From positions 124,001 through 188,000 of the forward strand of contig NZ_FMWX01000008.1 of assembly GCF_900103265.1 (NCBI RefSeq): DNA of 64,000 bases. The letters run 5' to 3'. The stretch's first letter is position 1; each line of letters starts with the position of its first letter. The DNA is from Sphingomonas sp. NFR15. GTDB taxonomy: Bacteria > Pseudomonadota > Alphaproteobacteria > Sphingomonadales > Sphingomonadaceae. The position numbers and the translations under genes are program-made. The notes beneath the pieces are model-generated. The model searched no databases and was not told where the DNA came from. It saw only the letters and a program-made list of their open reading frames with translations. Positions 8,645 to 16,174 of this stretch are shown here, one piece after another.

Positions 8645-8992
8645 ATGCACATGATGGACTGGAACGGATATCGCGACCAGGTGCTCGCCGGCGTCGGTGG
8701 CCTCGGCAAGCTCACGCCGGACACGACGCGCGGCTACGCCATGCTCGGCGGTGCCGGCGCCAAGACGGGGCACCTCGATCCTAAGACGCGCGAACTCATC
8801 GCCATCGCCTGCGCCATCACACTGCGCTGCGACGGGTGCATCACCGTCCACACGAAGGCGGCCCGCGAGGCCGGAGCGACAGAGGAGGAGCTCGCCGAAG
8901 CCCTGGGCGTGGCCATTTCACTCAACGCCGGTGCAGGTCTCGTCTACTCGACCCGCGCAATGGACGCCTTCGCAGCCTCGACAGAGGCCTGA
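8645..8992 (+). CDS. carboxymuconolactone decarboxylase family protein (AhpD-like)
   Basis: 115 residues. The family motif CDGCITVHTKAAREAGATEE carries the CxxC and the His of AhpD-type peroxidase/disulfide reductases. The ATG at 8645 is preferred over the one at 8639 because the AAGGAG ribosome site sits 7 bases from it. It lies 20 bp after the cytochrome gene and before a strong hairpin, so it is probably the last gene of the operon. Its likely role is peroxide or disulfide chemistry rather than true carboxymuconolactone decarboxylation. Confidence 0.88.
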   Translation: MHMMDWNGYRDQVLAGVGGLGKLTPDTTRGYAMLGGAGAKTGHLDPKTRELIAIACAITLRCDGCITVHTKAAREAGATEEELAEALGVAISLNAGAGLVYSTRAMDAFAASTEA

Positions 8993-8998
8993 AACGGA

Positions 8999-9027
8999 CG
9001 CGGTCGGGAGCCAGGCTCCCGACCGCG
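8999..9027 (+). terminator. strong inverted repeat ending the molybdenum hydroxylase operon
   Basis: CGCGGTCGGGAGCC and its exact complement face each other across one base directly after the 8645-8992 gene. No long T-run follows, so it may act in both directions between convergent genes. Confidence 0.65.
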
Positions 9028-9088
9028 AACTCCTTTCGAAGCGTATTCGAGCGGATCCCGTCGAAATCCCGTCAGCACCTCGTCGATC

Positions 9089-9361
9089 TCAGTGCCAGAG
9101 ATCCGATCGCACGGAACGGCGCGCCGCCGGCGACTTCAGCATGATCGGCGCCACCGTCAGCGACGTCAGGCAGCCCAGTATCAAAGCCACCGCGCCATCG
9201 GCGATCTCGTGTATGACCGTGAAGTAGACGATCAGAGCGACGGCAACGAGGATCGCGCAGGCGACGAGGTGCCCACGCCGGTTTCGGGAAGTCGCGTTAG
9301 GCGCCCTCTCAGCCACGCCTGTCTCAGGCATTGCGGTCGGAAAGGGCGCCGGTCGCTTCAC
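9089..9361 (-). CDS. small membrane protein with two predicted transmembrane helices
   Basis: 90 residues from a GTG at 9361 that overlaps the stop of the SDR gene (GTGA), so it is probably coupled to it. Two hydrophobic stretches, VACAILVAVALIVYFTVI and AVALILGCLTSLTVAPIML, are separated by a short polar turn; the N-terminus is basic. I do not recognise a family. It is the last gene of a four-gene minus-strand operon starting at 11787. Confidence 0.55.
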   Translation of the reverse strand: MKRPAPFPTAMPETGVAERAPNATSRNRRGHLVACAILVAVALIVYFTVIHEIADGAVALILGCLTSLTVAPIMLKSPAARRSVRSDLWH

Positions 9362-10128
9362 GCCGCAGCGGCCGTCGGGATCGGGTTCTCGATCATCGCC
9401 GCGTTGAAGCCGTTAACGACCGCGTGCTCACCCGAGCCTGGATTGTCGCGGAACGCCTGGATGGAATCCACGATGATCTCCTCGTCGTCGGACGACAGCT
9501 TGGCCATCGTCTCCGCGATGAACGCATCGAGCGGCATCGCGCGCGGGTCACCGCTCTTCACGATCAGGTCGGTATCGACCCATGGCGGAGCGATCTCCTG
9601 CACGCGCACCGAGGTGTCTCGCAGCATGAAACGCTGCGACATAGTGAAGCTGTGCAGCGCCGCCTTGCTCGCGGAATAGACCGCGTTGCCGGCGAGCGGC
9701 ACGAAGGCCAGCACCGAGGTGTTGTTGATGATGACGCTGCGCGGCTGCGCCTTCAGGTGCTCGATCAGGGCCGACGTCAGGCGGATCGGCCCCAGCAGAT
9801 TGGTCGTCAGGATCTGCTGGCTCACCGCGTCATCCATCGCGTTCGAAGCGTCGTCGAACGGCATGATGCCTGCATTGTTGACGAGCACGTTCATTGCCGG
9901 GAATTTGGCGATCAGTTCAGCCGCCGCCGCCTCGATACTGGCCGAATCTGTGATGTCCAGGCGGATGGCCGCCATGCCGGGATTGGCGGCGGTGACTTCA
10001 TCCAGAAGCGCCTGTCGTCGGCCAGCGATGATCACCTGGTTTCCCTTGGCGTGAAAGGCCTCGGCCAGCGCGCGGCCGATGCCGGACGTCGCACCGGTGA
10101 CCAGGATCGTGTTGTCGGTGAGTTGCAT
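9358..10128 (-). CDS. short-chain dehydrogenase/reductase (DltE-like)
   Basis: 256 residues. The cofactor motif TGATSGIGRA (residues 11-20), the NNAG motif in MNVLVNNAGIMPF and the catalytic YSASK are all present. The sequence resembles DltE/YciK-type SDR oxidoreductases. It starts at the ATG at 10128 after a GGAG ribosome site, 22 bp after the alpha/beta hydrolase gene. Substrate unknown. Confidence 0.9.
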   Translation of the reverse strand: MQLTDNTILVTGATSGIGRALAEAFHAKGNQVIIAGRRQALLDEVTAANPGMAAIRLDITDSASIEAAAAELIAKFPAMNVLVNNAGIMPFDDASNAMDDAVSQQILTTNLLGPIRLTSALIEHLKAQPRSVIINNTSVLAFVPLAGNAVYSASKAALHSFTMSQRFMLRDTSVRVQEIAPPWVDTDLIVKSGDPRAMPLDAFIAETMAKLSSDDEEIIVDSIQAFRDNPGSGEHAVVNGFNAAMIENPIPTAAAA

Positions 10129-10150
10129 TTCAGTTCTCCAGGGAAAAAGC

Positions 10151-10996
10151 TCAGTCGCCTCGGCCGCCCGTGCGGATCCATTCCGAGACGAGGGAGGCAT
10201 AGGCTGCGGCCGCATCCTCCCAGACGAAGTGACCGCTCTTCAGCACTTCATGCCTGCAATCGGGGATCAGCCGTTCCAGCAACGCGCCGTTGGAAGGCGG
10301 CACCAAGGGATCGTCGGCACCCGAGATCACGAGAACGGGCGACCCGATCCCGCCAGCGAAACCCTGGAGCAGCGGGAGATCGCGCGGGTAGGCTCGGACA
10401 TACTGCGCAGCCTCCCGATACCGCCCGTGTGCCGACGAGAGCCTATAGTCCTCCATCACCTCGGCAGAGGGTTCCAAGGCGCTGAGCGCCTTGATGACCT
10501 CGACGATCGCCGCCGCGTCATCGCCGACGTCGAGCCCGGACTCCGGGCCCTCGATGATGCCGCGGAGGCGGTCGCCGACGAGCGACATGTCCGTGCCGCC
10601 ACTGCCGACCGTGATCGTCGCGAACAGATCAGGGGCCTCATGCGCCGCGAAGAGCAGTGCCGGAGTGCCGACGTCGGGCCCGACCGCATGGCACCGCTGG
10701 ATCCCCAGATGGTCCAGCAACCGCACGACGAGACCGCCCATTCCCGATGGGCATAGGGCCAGGTAACTCGCGTCCGACCGGCCGAAACCCGGTAGGTCGA
10801 CCGCGATCAAGGGCCCGAGCTCCGCCAGGGCATCCCAGATGAAACGGAAGGCGAGAACGCTCTGAGGCCACGGGCTCGTCAGGAGGATCGGCAGACCGCG
10901 ATCGGTGCCGCCCCTCACCAACCTCACCGAGAGCCCTTCGAAATCGATGGTCTCCGGTGCCGGCATCCCGGCGACGCCCTCACCTTCCGCGGTCAC
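10151..10996 (-). CDS. alpha/beta fold hydrolase
   Basis: 281 residues from a GTG at 10996 overlapping the TGA of the upstream SDR gene. Residues around PILLTSPWPQS replace the usual HGxP oxyanion segment, and VDLPGFGRSD follows. At the usual nucleophile elbow the sequence is AVGPDVGTPA, so the attacking residue would be Asp as in haloalkane dehalogenases and epoxide hydrolases. The acid appears in ISGADDPLVPP and the His in KSGHFVWEDA. A dehalogenase or epoxide-hydrolase-like reaction is therefore more likely than a serine esterase. An in-frame ATG at 10966 is an alternative start. Confidence 0.8.
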   Translation of the reverse strand: MTAEGEGVAGMPAPETIDFEGLSVRLVRGGTDRGLPILLTSPWPQSVLAFRFIWDALAELGPLIAVDLPGFGRSDASYLALCPSGMGGLVVRLLDHLGIQRCHAVGPDVGTPALLFAAHEAPDLFATITVGSGGTDMSLVGDRLRGIIEGPESGLDVGDDAAAIVEVIKALSALEPSAEVMEDYRLSSAHGRYREAAQYVRAYPRDLPLLQGFAGGIGSPVLVISGADDPLVPPSNGALLERLIPDCRHEVLKSGHFVWEDAAAAYASLVSEWIRTGGRGD

Positions 10997-11787
10997 GAGA
11001 CTTCGGCCAGGTAGCGGCTGCCGGGACGCGCATGGGCGAGATCGCCCGAGATGCGGCGGCGAAGCGCCTCGTATTCGTCCCACAGCGCGCCGTCCTCGAG
11101 CGGCGGGATCGTCACGACTTCACCCTGATCGAGGCCCGCGAGAGCCGCATCCACCATCAGCTCGACCGGCATCGCCAGCGGGCTGTTGGCGTAGTCGCCT
11201 GCGCCGGCGATACCCCAGAGCTCAGTCGCCGTTCCGCCCGGCAGGACCGCCTGGACGCGGACGTCCTTGTCGGCCAGCTCATGCTGCAGCGACTGGGTGA
11301 AGGCGAGGACGAAGGCCTTGCTGCCACCGTATACCCCGTTCAGGATCTCCGGGCCGATCGCGACGATCGACGAGATGTTGATGATCGTTCCGGTCCCGCG
11401 GGCGACGAAGGCCGGCGCGGCCGCGTAGGCGAGACGCATTGGCACGGTGACGTTCAGATCGATCATCAGCTCCATGCGCTCGACATCGGAATTGAGAAGC
11501 GGCGTAACGCCACCAAAGCCAGCATTGTTGACGAGCATGGTGATCGCGGCGTTGTCCCGCAGGACCTGCTCGACCCGGAACAGGTCGTCTCGGTCGGAAA
11601 GGTCGGCCGCGAGGACGTTGACCGCCCTGCCCGTCTCGTCGCTGATCCGCTTCGCCACCGCCTGCAGCCGATCCGCGTTCCGCGCCACCAGGATTAGATC
11701 ATACCCGCGCTTCGCCAGACGGTCGGCGTAGATCGCGCCGATCCCGCTTGAAGCGCCCGTCACCAGCGCCGTGCCCATGCTGCTCAT
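10993..11787 (-). CDS. short-chain dehydrogenase/reductase
   Basis: 264 residues. TGASSGIGAIYADRLAKRGY binds NADP, NNAGFGG is present and the active-site Tyr/Lys are in YGGSK. The start at 11787 has an AGGAGG ribosome site. It is the first gene of the operon 11787-9089 (SDR, hydrolase, SDR, membrane protein) and is divergent from the AraC-type regulator at 11895, the arrangement expected if that regulator controls this operon. Confidence 0.9.
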   Translation of the reverse strand: MSSMGTALVTGASSGIGAIYADRLAKRGYDLILVARNADRLQAVAKRISDETGRAVNVLAADLSDRDDLFRVEQVLRDNAAITMLVNNAGFGGVTPLLNSDVERMELMIDLNVTVPMRLAYAAAPAFVARGTGTIINISSIVAIGPEILNGVYGGSKAFVLAFTQSLQHELADKDVRVQAVLPGGTATELWGIAGAGDYANSPLAMPVELMVDAALAGLDQGEVVTIPPLEDGALWDEYEALRRRISGDLAHARPGSRYLAEVS

Positions 11788-11844
11788 TAGAACCTCCTCG
11801 AAACCGCATCGTGCGGCTAACTGCGAATTAGGATTGTCAGGTCG

Positions 11845-11887
11845 CGTCCGAAATGACATAGAAACGACAGATTAGGACATTCGGACG
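11845..11887. promoter_or_regulatory. inverted repeat in the SDR/AraC divergent region
   Basis: CGTCCGAAATG (11845-11855) and CATTCGGACG (11878-11887) are inverted copies with one base missing, separated by 22 bp, immediately before the GlxA-type regulator start at 11895. Probably an operator for that regulator; no TACCnnGGTA box occurs here. Confidence 0.45.
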
Positions 11888-11894
11888 AAAACCC

Positions 11895-12848
11895 ATGCGC
11901 AAGGTCGGCTTCGTCATCCACCCGGGCTACTCCCCGATCACCCTCGCCATCTCGACAGTGTTCGAGATCGCGAACCTGCAGGCCGGCGCGCCGGTCTACG
12001 ACGTCGCGATGCTCTCCGAGGACGGGGGGCCGGTGCGCACCTCGGTCGGGTTTGAGATCATGACGACGCGGTTCGCTGGAGATCAGCTCGATCTGCTGGT
12101 GGTCGGGGGCAGCATGGAGGACGCCACGTCTGGGGTGGTCGAGTTCGTCCGTCGCTCGCCGAGCTTCGCGCGCCGCATCGCCGCGCCATGCGTCGGAGCG
12201 CTGGTCCTCGCCGAGGCGGGCCTGCTGGATGGCCGACGGGCGACGACGCACTGGATGTATGCGCGGGCCATGGCGGAGAAGTATCCCCGGATAAGGGTCG
12301 AGGAGGACCGCATCTTCATAGCGGACGGTCCCGTCTGGACCTCGGCCGGAATGTCCGCGGGCATCGACCTCGCGCTCGCGCTCGTGGAGGAGGACCTCGG
12401 CCTGGACGCGGCGCGGCAGGTCGCTCGCAAGATGGTCGTCTATCATCGCCGCAGCGGCGGCCAGTCACAGTTCTCCACGCTGCTCGAACTCGAGCCGAAG
12501 TCCGACAGGATCCAGGCGGTCATGACCTTCGCGCGCCGGAACCTGTCCAGCAGACTGTCGGTCGAGGACCTTGCCGACGTGGCCCACCTCTCGCCGCGGC
12601 AGTTCAGCCGCGCCTTCCAAACGGAGACCGGGCAGTCGCCCGCCAAGGCCGTCGAGAACCTTCGCCTCGAAGCCGCAAGGACGATGATGGAGGACAGCAA
12701 CCACTCCATCGACGTGGTCGCCCGGCAGACGGGCTTCGCGGATCGCGATCGCATGCGGCGGGCCTTCCTTCGCGCCTTCGGGCAGCCGCCGCAGGTCATC
12801 CGCAGAGCAGCACGCGGCGCGGACGCCGGCGAACTCGTAGAGGCGTGA
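11895..12848 (+). CDS. GlxA-family transcriptional regulator (DJ-1/PfpI domain plus AraC HTH)
   Basis: 317 residues. The first 185 or so form a class-I glutamine amidotransferase-like (DJ-1/PfpI) domain with the nucleophile-like Cys in AAPCVGALVLAEAGLLDGRR; the last 100 are an AraC-type double helix-turn-helix (LSVEDLADVAHLSPRQFSRA). Proteins of this layout sense small metabolites and activate nearby dehydrogenase genes. It starts at the ATG at 11895 and is divergent from the SDR-hydrolase-SDR operon, which is its likely target. Confidence 0.92.
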   Translation: MRKVGFVIHPGYSPITLAISTVFEIANLQAGAPVYDVAMLSEDGGPVRTSVGFEIMTTRFAGDQLDLLVVGGSMEDATSGVVEFVRRSPSFARRIAAPCVGALVLAEAGLLDGRRATTHWMYARAMAEKYPRIRVEEDRIFIADGPVWTSAGMSAGIDLALALVEEDLGLDAARQVARKMVVYHRRSGGQSQFSTLLELEPKSDRIQAVMTFARRNLSSRLSVEDLADVAHLSPRQFSRAFQTETGQSPAKAVENLRLEAARTMMEDSNHSIDVVARQTGFADRDRMRRAFLRAFGQPPQVIRRAARGADAGELVEA

Positions 12849-12864
12849 GGCGAAGGTCAATTTC

Positions 12865-12969
12865 TCATCCCCGAATGAAAATGCCGACGAGCAGCGTCAC
12901 AGCGAGGCCGAGCGATCCGATCGACGCCCGCAGGACCGTCTCCGAAAGCCGCAATCCACGAATGCTCAT
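12865..12969 (-). CDS. possible 34-aa single-pass membrane peptide
   Basis: ATG at 12969 with a GAGAGG ribosome site 7 bases upstream encodes MSIRGLRLSETVLRASIGSL, then a hydrophobic LAVTLLVGIFI and stop. One amphipathic and one membrane-spanning segment are visible. A weak promoter-like box (13115-13124) lies 146 bp upstream. Unrecognised, and too short to be sure. Confidence 0.35.
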   Translation of the reverse strand: MSIRGLRLSETVLRASIGSLGLAVTLLVGIFIRG

Positions 12970-13303
12970 CGCCAACCTCTCGGTCTGGGGTGCCGGGCCG
13001 GCCCGCTGCAGGGGGCAGAGCAGCGTCGGGGGGGAGAGTGTGGCCGGCCCGGTCACGATGAATATCGTCTCCGGACGTGACCCAGGACAGCTGTCCGCCG
13101 GTCTGGCGACCCTGTGCTTTGGTAGGGTGCGGCAACCTCGGTGCACCCGAACGCATGCTGGCGACGGCGTCCCCAGCGGACGGTCCGGCCCTTCACGACC
13201 GGGAAGCCGAAGAGGGCCCGGGATGCGCCCGAGCCCTCTTGGTCTAACTGTGCCGCCGCCCGCTCTCCCCCTTTTGAGACGGGATCGCCCGGGCGAGAGC
13301 GGT
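12970..13303. other. 334-bp stretch without a clear gene
   Basis: It holds a weak box (13115-13124, TACCAAAGCA on the minus strand) and a strong hairpin (13210-13240). I see no convincing coding frame other than the 34-codon one that starts at 12969. Confidence 0.5.
13210..13240 (-). terminator. strong hairpin downstream of the 13304-14137 gene
   Basis: AAGAGGGCCCGGG and CCCGAGCCCTCTT pair across five bases, 64 bp past the stop of the minus-strand hydrolase gene. Likely an intrinsic or bidirectional terminator. Confidence 0.6.
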
Positions 13304-14137
13304 TCAACCCTCGAGGAACATCCTTGCATGCTTGAGGAAGAGTTCCGGATGCTGGAACTGCGCGGCGTGGCCCGCGTCCGGATAGATGATTAGCTGGGCA
13401 TCGGGGATGTGCTGCTGGAGGTGGAAAGAGTTGATCGTCGGCAGCATCACGTCGTCGGTGCCGTTGACGATGAGCGTGGGCATCGTGATCGCGGCGAGAT
13501 CCGCGAAGCGCTCACCATGGGGCTCCAACCAGTCGCGGCCCGCGAGGGCCTGGGACATGATGCTCTCCGGCTTGGACGGAGGATCCCGGTCCTCGGTCCG
13601 CTCCGCGCGGCGCGCCATGAACGCGCGACCGCCTGCCTTGCCGGTCTCCGAATGGCCGAAGAAGAGCCAAAGCATGTCATCCTCGCCGGCGTTGCCAGTC
13701 GCGCGCCGCCGGACCTCCTCCATGTAGCGGGAAGGCTCGCCACCACGCGGACTGGTCCCGCACAGGATGAGGCGCCTCAGGCGCGGGGCGTTCGCCTTTG
13801 CGAAGGCCTGGGCGACCATGCCGCCGATGGAGAAGCCGAGCAGATCGAACGTGTCGAGACCGATCGCATCGACGAACTCGACGATGGCGGCCGCCATGCC
13901 TTCGATCGTCTGCGGCGTGGTGCCGACCGAACCGCCGATGCCAGGAACGTCGACCAGGATGACCTCGCGATCCTGCGCCAGACCATTCGTCAGGATGGGA
14001 TCCCAATGATCCAGACCACCGGTGAAGTGCTGGAGAAGGACGATCTGGCCGCCCGCCGCGTTTCCGAAGCGGCGGTAGGCGAACTTGGTCTCGCCTGATT
14101 CGACGAACTGGGTTGGTGCCGTGCGATGGCCATGCAT
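13304..14137 (-). CDS. alpha/beta fold hydrolase
   Basis: 277 residues starting MHGHRTAPTQFVESGETKFA (ATG at 14137). Oxyanion region LLQHFTGG, nucleophile elbow GFSIGGMVAQ (Ser), acid in NGTDDVMLP, and His in DAGHAAQF. The QHFTGGLDHWDP segment is typical of a large group of uncharacterised bacterial hydrolases. A degenerate box (14192-14201) is 55 bp upstream. The divergent neighbour is the isochorismatase-fold gene. Confidence 0.88.
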   Translation of the reverse strand: MHGHRTAPTQFVESGETKFAYRRFGNAAGGQIVLLQHFTGGLDHWDPILTNGLAQDREVILVDVPGIGGSVGTTPQTIEGMAAAIVEFVDAIGLDTFDLLGFSIGGMVAQAFAKANAPRLRRLILCGTSPRGGEPSRYMEEVRRRATGNAGEDDMLWLFFGHSETGKAGGRAFMARRAERTEDRDPPSKPESIMSQALAGRDWLEPHGERFADLAAITMPTLIVNGTDDVMLPTINSFHLQQHIPDAQLIIYPDAGHAAQFQHPELFLKHARMFLEG

Positions 14138-14191
14138 TACGCTTCTCCTCTCGGCGAACACTTGCCGTCATCAACCATCGCGGGCGACACA

Positions 14192-14201
14192 TACGATGGT
14201 C
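14192..14201 (-). promoter_or_regulatory. degenerate TACCnnGGTA box before the 14137 hydrolase gene
   Basis: GACCATCGTA on the minus strand (two departures from the consensus), 55 bp before the ATG at 14137. Weak alone; supported by its position. Confidence 0.35.
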
Positions 14202-14319
14202 TGGGCCGGGCGTCGGCTGGACGGTAACGAGCCCCTTCGCACCTGCCGCGACACGCCGAAGATCTCCGAGAACGACCAAGTTCGTGGAGCCGCCGTCCAA
14301 GCGCCGATGCTCGGGAGCC

Positions 14320-14329
14320 GACCATGGTA
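14320..14329 (+). promoter_or_regulatory. TACCnnGGTA-type box for the isochorismatase-family gene
   Basis: GACCATGGTA followed exactly 20 bases later by TAGGAT (14350-14355), a good -10 candidate, and 81 bp before the ATG at 14411. One mismatch to the consensus. Confidence 0.6.
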
Positions 14330-14410
14330 TGGGCCTCCGCCGTCCCTCGTAGGATGGCGGGCAGCCTGCGCAGCGCGCATCGTCGTGGGGAACCCGCAAC
14401 GAGGAACGCG

Positions 14411-15130
14411 ATGTCCTACACGCCCAGCAACCCGGCCTATGCCGATCCGCCCGAACCCGCGCTTCCCCCGAGCAGCTTCGTCTTCGATAAGAGCAAGGCC
14501 GCGCTGGTCATCACGGATCCGCAGATCGACTTCCTCGGCGAGGACGGTGCCGCCTATGCGGTCTTCGCCGAAAGCATCGCCGAGCAGGGCACCGTGCCCA
14601 ACCTGCGGCGACTGATGGTGGCGGCGCGCGACGCAGGCATTCCGATCATCATCTCCCCCCATTACTACTATCCGCACGATGACCGGTGGAGCTTCAACGC
14701 CCCGGGCGAGGCGCTCATGCACAAGCTCGGCATGTTCAAACGCCAGGATCCGCTGTCGGTCGATGGGTTCGAAGGCTCCGGCGCAGACTGGCTCCCGGTC
14801 CTCAAGGACGTGATCGAGGACGGGCGCACCATCGTCTGCTCCCCGCACAAGATCGCCGGGCCGCAGACCAACGACACCCTCTTCCAGCTGCGCAAGACGG
14901 GTGCCACGCAGGTGATCCTCGCGGGCATGGCCGCGAACTTCTGCGTCGAATCGCATCTGCGCGACTTCGCCGAACACGGATTGGAGGTCGCCGTAGTCCG
15001 CGATGCCACGGCCGGCAGCAAGATTCCGGAGGGCGACGCCTATGCGGCCGCGCTTCTCAACTTCCGCTGGTTCGCCAATGCGCTCTGGTCGACCGACGAA
15101 GCCGTCGCGAAACTGGGCCAAGCGGCGTGA
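14411..15130 (+). CDS. isochorismatase-family cysteine hydrolase
   Basis: 239 residues. The catalytic triad of the family is visible: Asp in AALVITDPQIDFLGEDG, Lys in the SPHKIAGPQTNDT segment and Cys in AGMAANFCVESHLRDF. Such enzymes hydrolyse amides such as nicotinamide, N-carbamoyl compounds or isochorismate-like ethers. The start at 14411 follows a GAGGAA ribosome site. The stop overlaps a GTG that starts the next gene. Confidence 0.9.
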   Translation: MSYTPSNPAYADPPEPALPPSSFVFDKSKAALVITDPQIDFLGEDGAAYAVFAESIAEQGTVPNLRRLMVAARDAGIPIIISPHYYYPHDDRWSFNAPGEALMHKLGMFKRQDPLSVDGFEGSGADWLPVLKDVIEDGRTIVCSPHKIAGPQTNDTLFQLRKTGATQVILAGMAANFCVESHLRDFAEHGLEVAVVRDATAGSKIPEGDAYAAALLNFRWFANALWSTDEAVAKLGQAA

Positions 15131-16101
15131 GCGGGCCTTCGACACTCGGCTGGACGCCAGACACCACCCGGCGCGAGCTGCTCGGTGGGATGGCCGCTCT
15201 CGGCCTCGTCGCCACCCTCCCCGCCTGTTCCATCGCCGGCAATTCCGCAGACATCAAAGGAGACATGACCATGGCAACCTTCAACACCAAGGACGGCACT
15301 GAGATCTTCTACAAGGACTGGGGTCCCAAAGACGCTCAGCCGATCTTCTTCCATCACGGCTGGCCCCTGTCGTCGGACGACTGGGACAACCAAATGCTCT
15401 ACTTCCTGGGCAAGGGCTTCCGCGTCGTCTCGCACGATCGCCGCGGCCACGGCCGCTCGACGCAGACCGACACCGGCAACGACATGGACACCTACGTGGC
15501 CGACGTCATCGAGTTGACCGACAAGCTCGACCTAAAGAACGCCGTCCACATCGGCCACTCGACCGGCGGCGGGGAAGCCTGCCGCTACGCAGCCCGTGCC
15601 AAGGCCGGCCGCGTCGCCAAGGTGGTGCTCGCCGGCGCCGTTCCGCCGATCATGGTCAAGTCGGACAAGAACCCCGGCGGCAGCCCCATGGAGGTGTTCG
15701 ACGGCTACCGCAACGCGCTCGCGGCGAACCGCGCCCAGCTCTATCTCGATATCGCCAGCGGCCCTTTCTACGGCTTCAACCGCCCGGGTGCCAAGGTGAT
15801 CCAGGGCACGATCCAGAATTGGTGGCGGCAGGGCATGATGGGCGGCGCGAAGGCGCAGTACGACTGCATCAAGGTCTTCTCGGAAACCGACTTCACCGAG
15901 GACCTCAAGGCGATCAGCGTCCCGACGTTCGTCATCCATGGCGACGACGATCAGGTCGTGCCAATCGCCGACGCGGCGCTCCTCGCGATCAAGCTCCTCA
16001 AGAAGGGCGAGCTGAAGGTCTACAGGGGCTATCCCCACGGCATGCTGACGGTCCATGCCGACGTCCTGAACCCGGACATCCTGGCTTTCATCAAGGCCTG
16101 A
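15127..16101 (+). CDS. alpha/beta hydrolase, chloroperoxidase-like, with Tat/lipoprotein-type leader
   Basis: From a GTG at 15127 (overlapping the preceding TGA) the protein has 324 residues and starts with a twin-arginine leader, TTRRELLGGMAALG, ending in a lipobox-like ATLPAC. The catalytic part is the cofactor-free haloperoxidase/esterase type: HHGWPLSSDDWD oxyanion segment, HIGHSTGGGEA (nucleophile Ser), HGDDDQVVP (Asp), YPHGMLTVH (His). A second, very good ribosome site (AAAGGAG) lies before an internal ATG at 15265 that would give the leaderless cytosolic form usual for this family. Both forms may be made. Confidence 0.85.
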   Translation: MSGPSTLGWTPDTTRRELLGGMAALGLVATLPACSIAGNSADIKGDMTMATFNTKDGTEIFYKDWGPKDAQPIFFHHGWPLSSDDWDNQMLYFLGKGFRVVSHDRRGHGRSTQTDTGNDMDTYVADVIELTDKLDLKNAVHIGHSTGGGEACRYAARAKAGRVAKVVLAGAVPPIMVKSDKNPGGSPMEVFDGYRNALAANRAQLYLDIASGPFYGFNRPGAKVIQGTIQNWWRQGMMGGAKAQYDCIKVFSETDFTEDLKAISVPTFVIHGDDDQVVPIADAALLAIKLLKKGELKVYRGYPHGMLTVHADVLNPDILAFIKA

Positions 16102-16106
16102 CCCAT

Positions 16107-16166
16107 CGGGGCCGGACGTTCCGGTCCCCGAAGAAGCGGCGCCTCCGAGGACATCCTCGGGGGCGT
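16107..16166. terminator. two back-to-back hairpins between convergent genes
   Basis: CGGGGCCGGACGTTCCGGTC with its CCCG end (16107-16130) and a second stem GCGCCTCCGAGGA / TCCTCGGGGGCGT (16139-16166) fill the space between the stop at 16101 and the stop of the kinase gene at 16175. A bidirectional terminator is likely. Confidence 0.6.
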
Positions 16167-16174
16167 CTCCGCAT

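Noticed and set aside
10770..10800. AACCCGGTAGG inside the hydrolase gene as a regulon box
   Set aside because: Only one half-site is present, it lies within a coding region, and no transcription unit starts after it.
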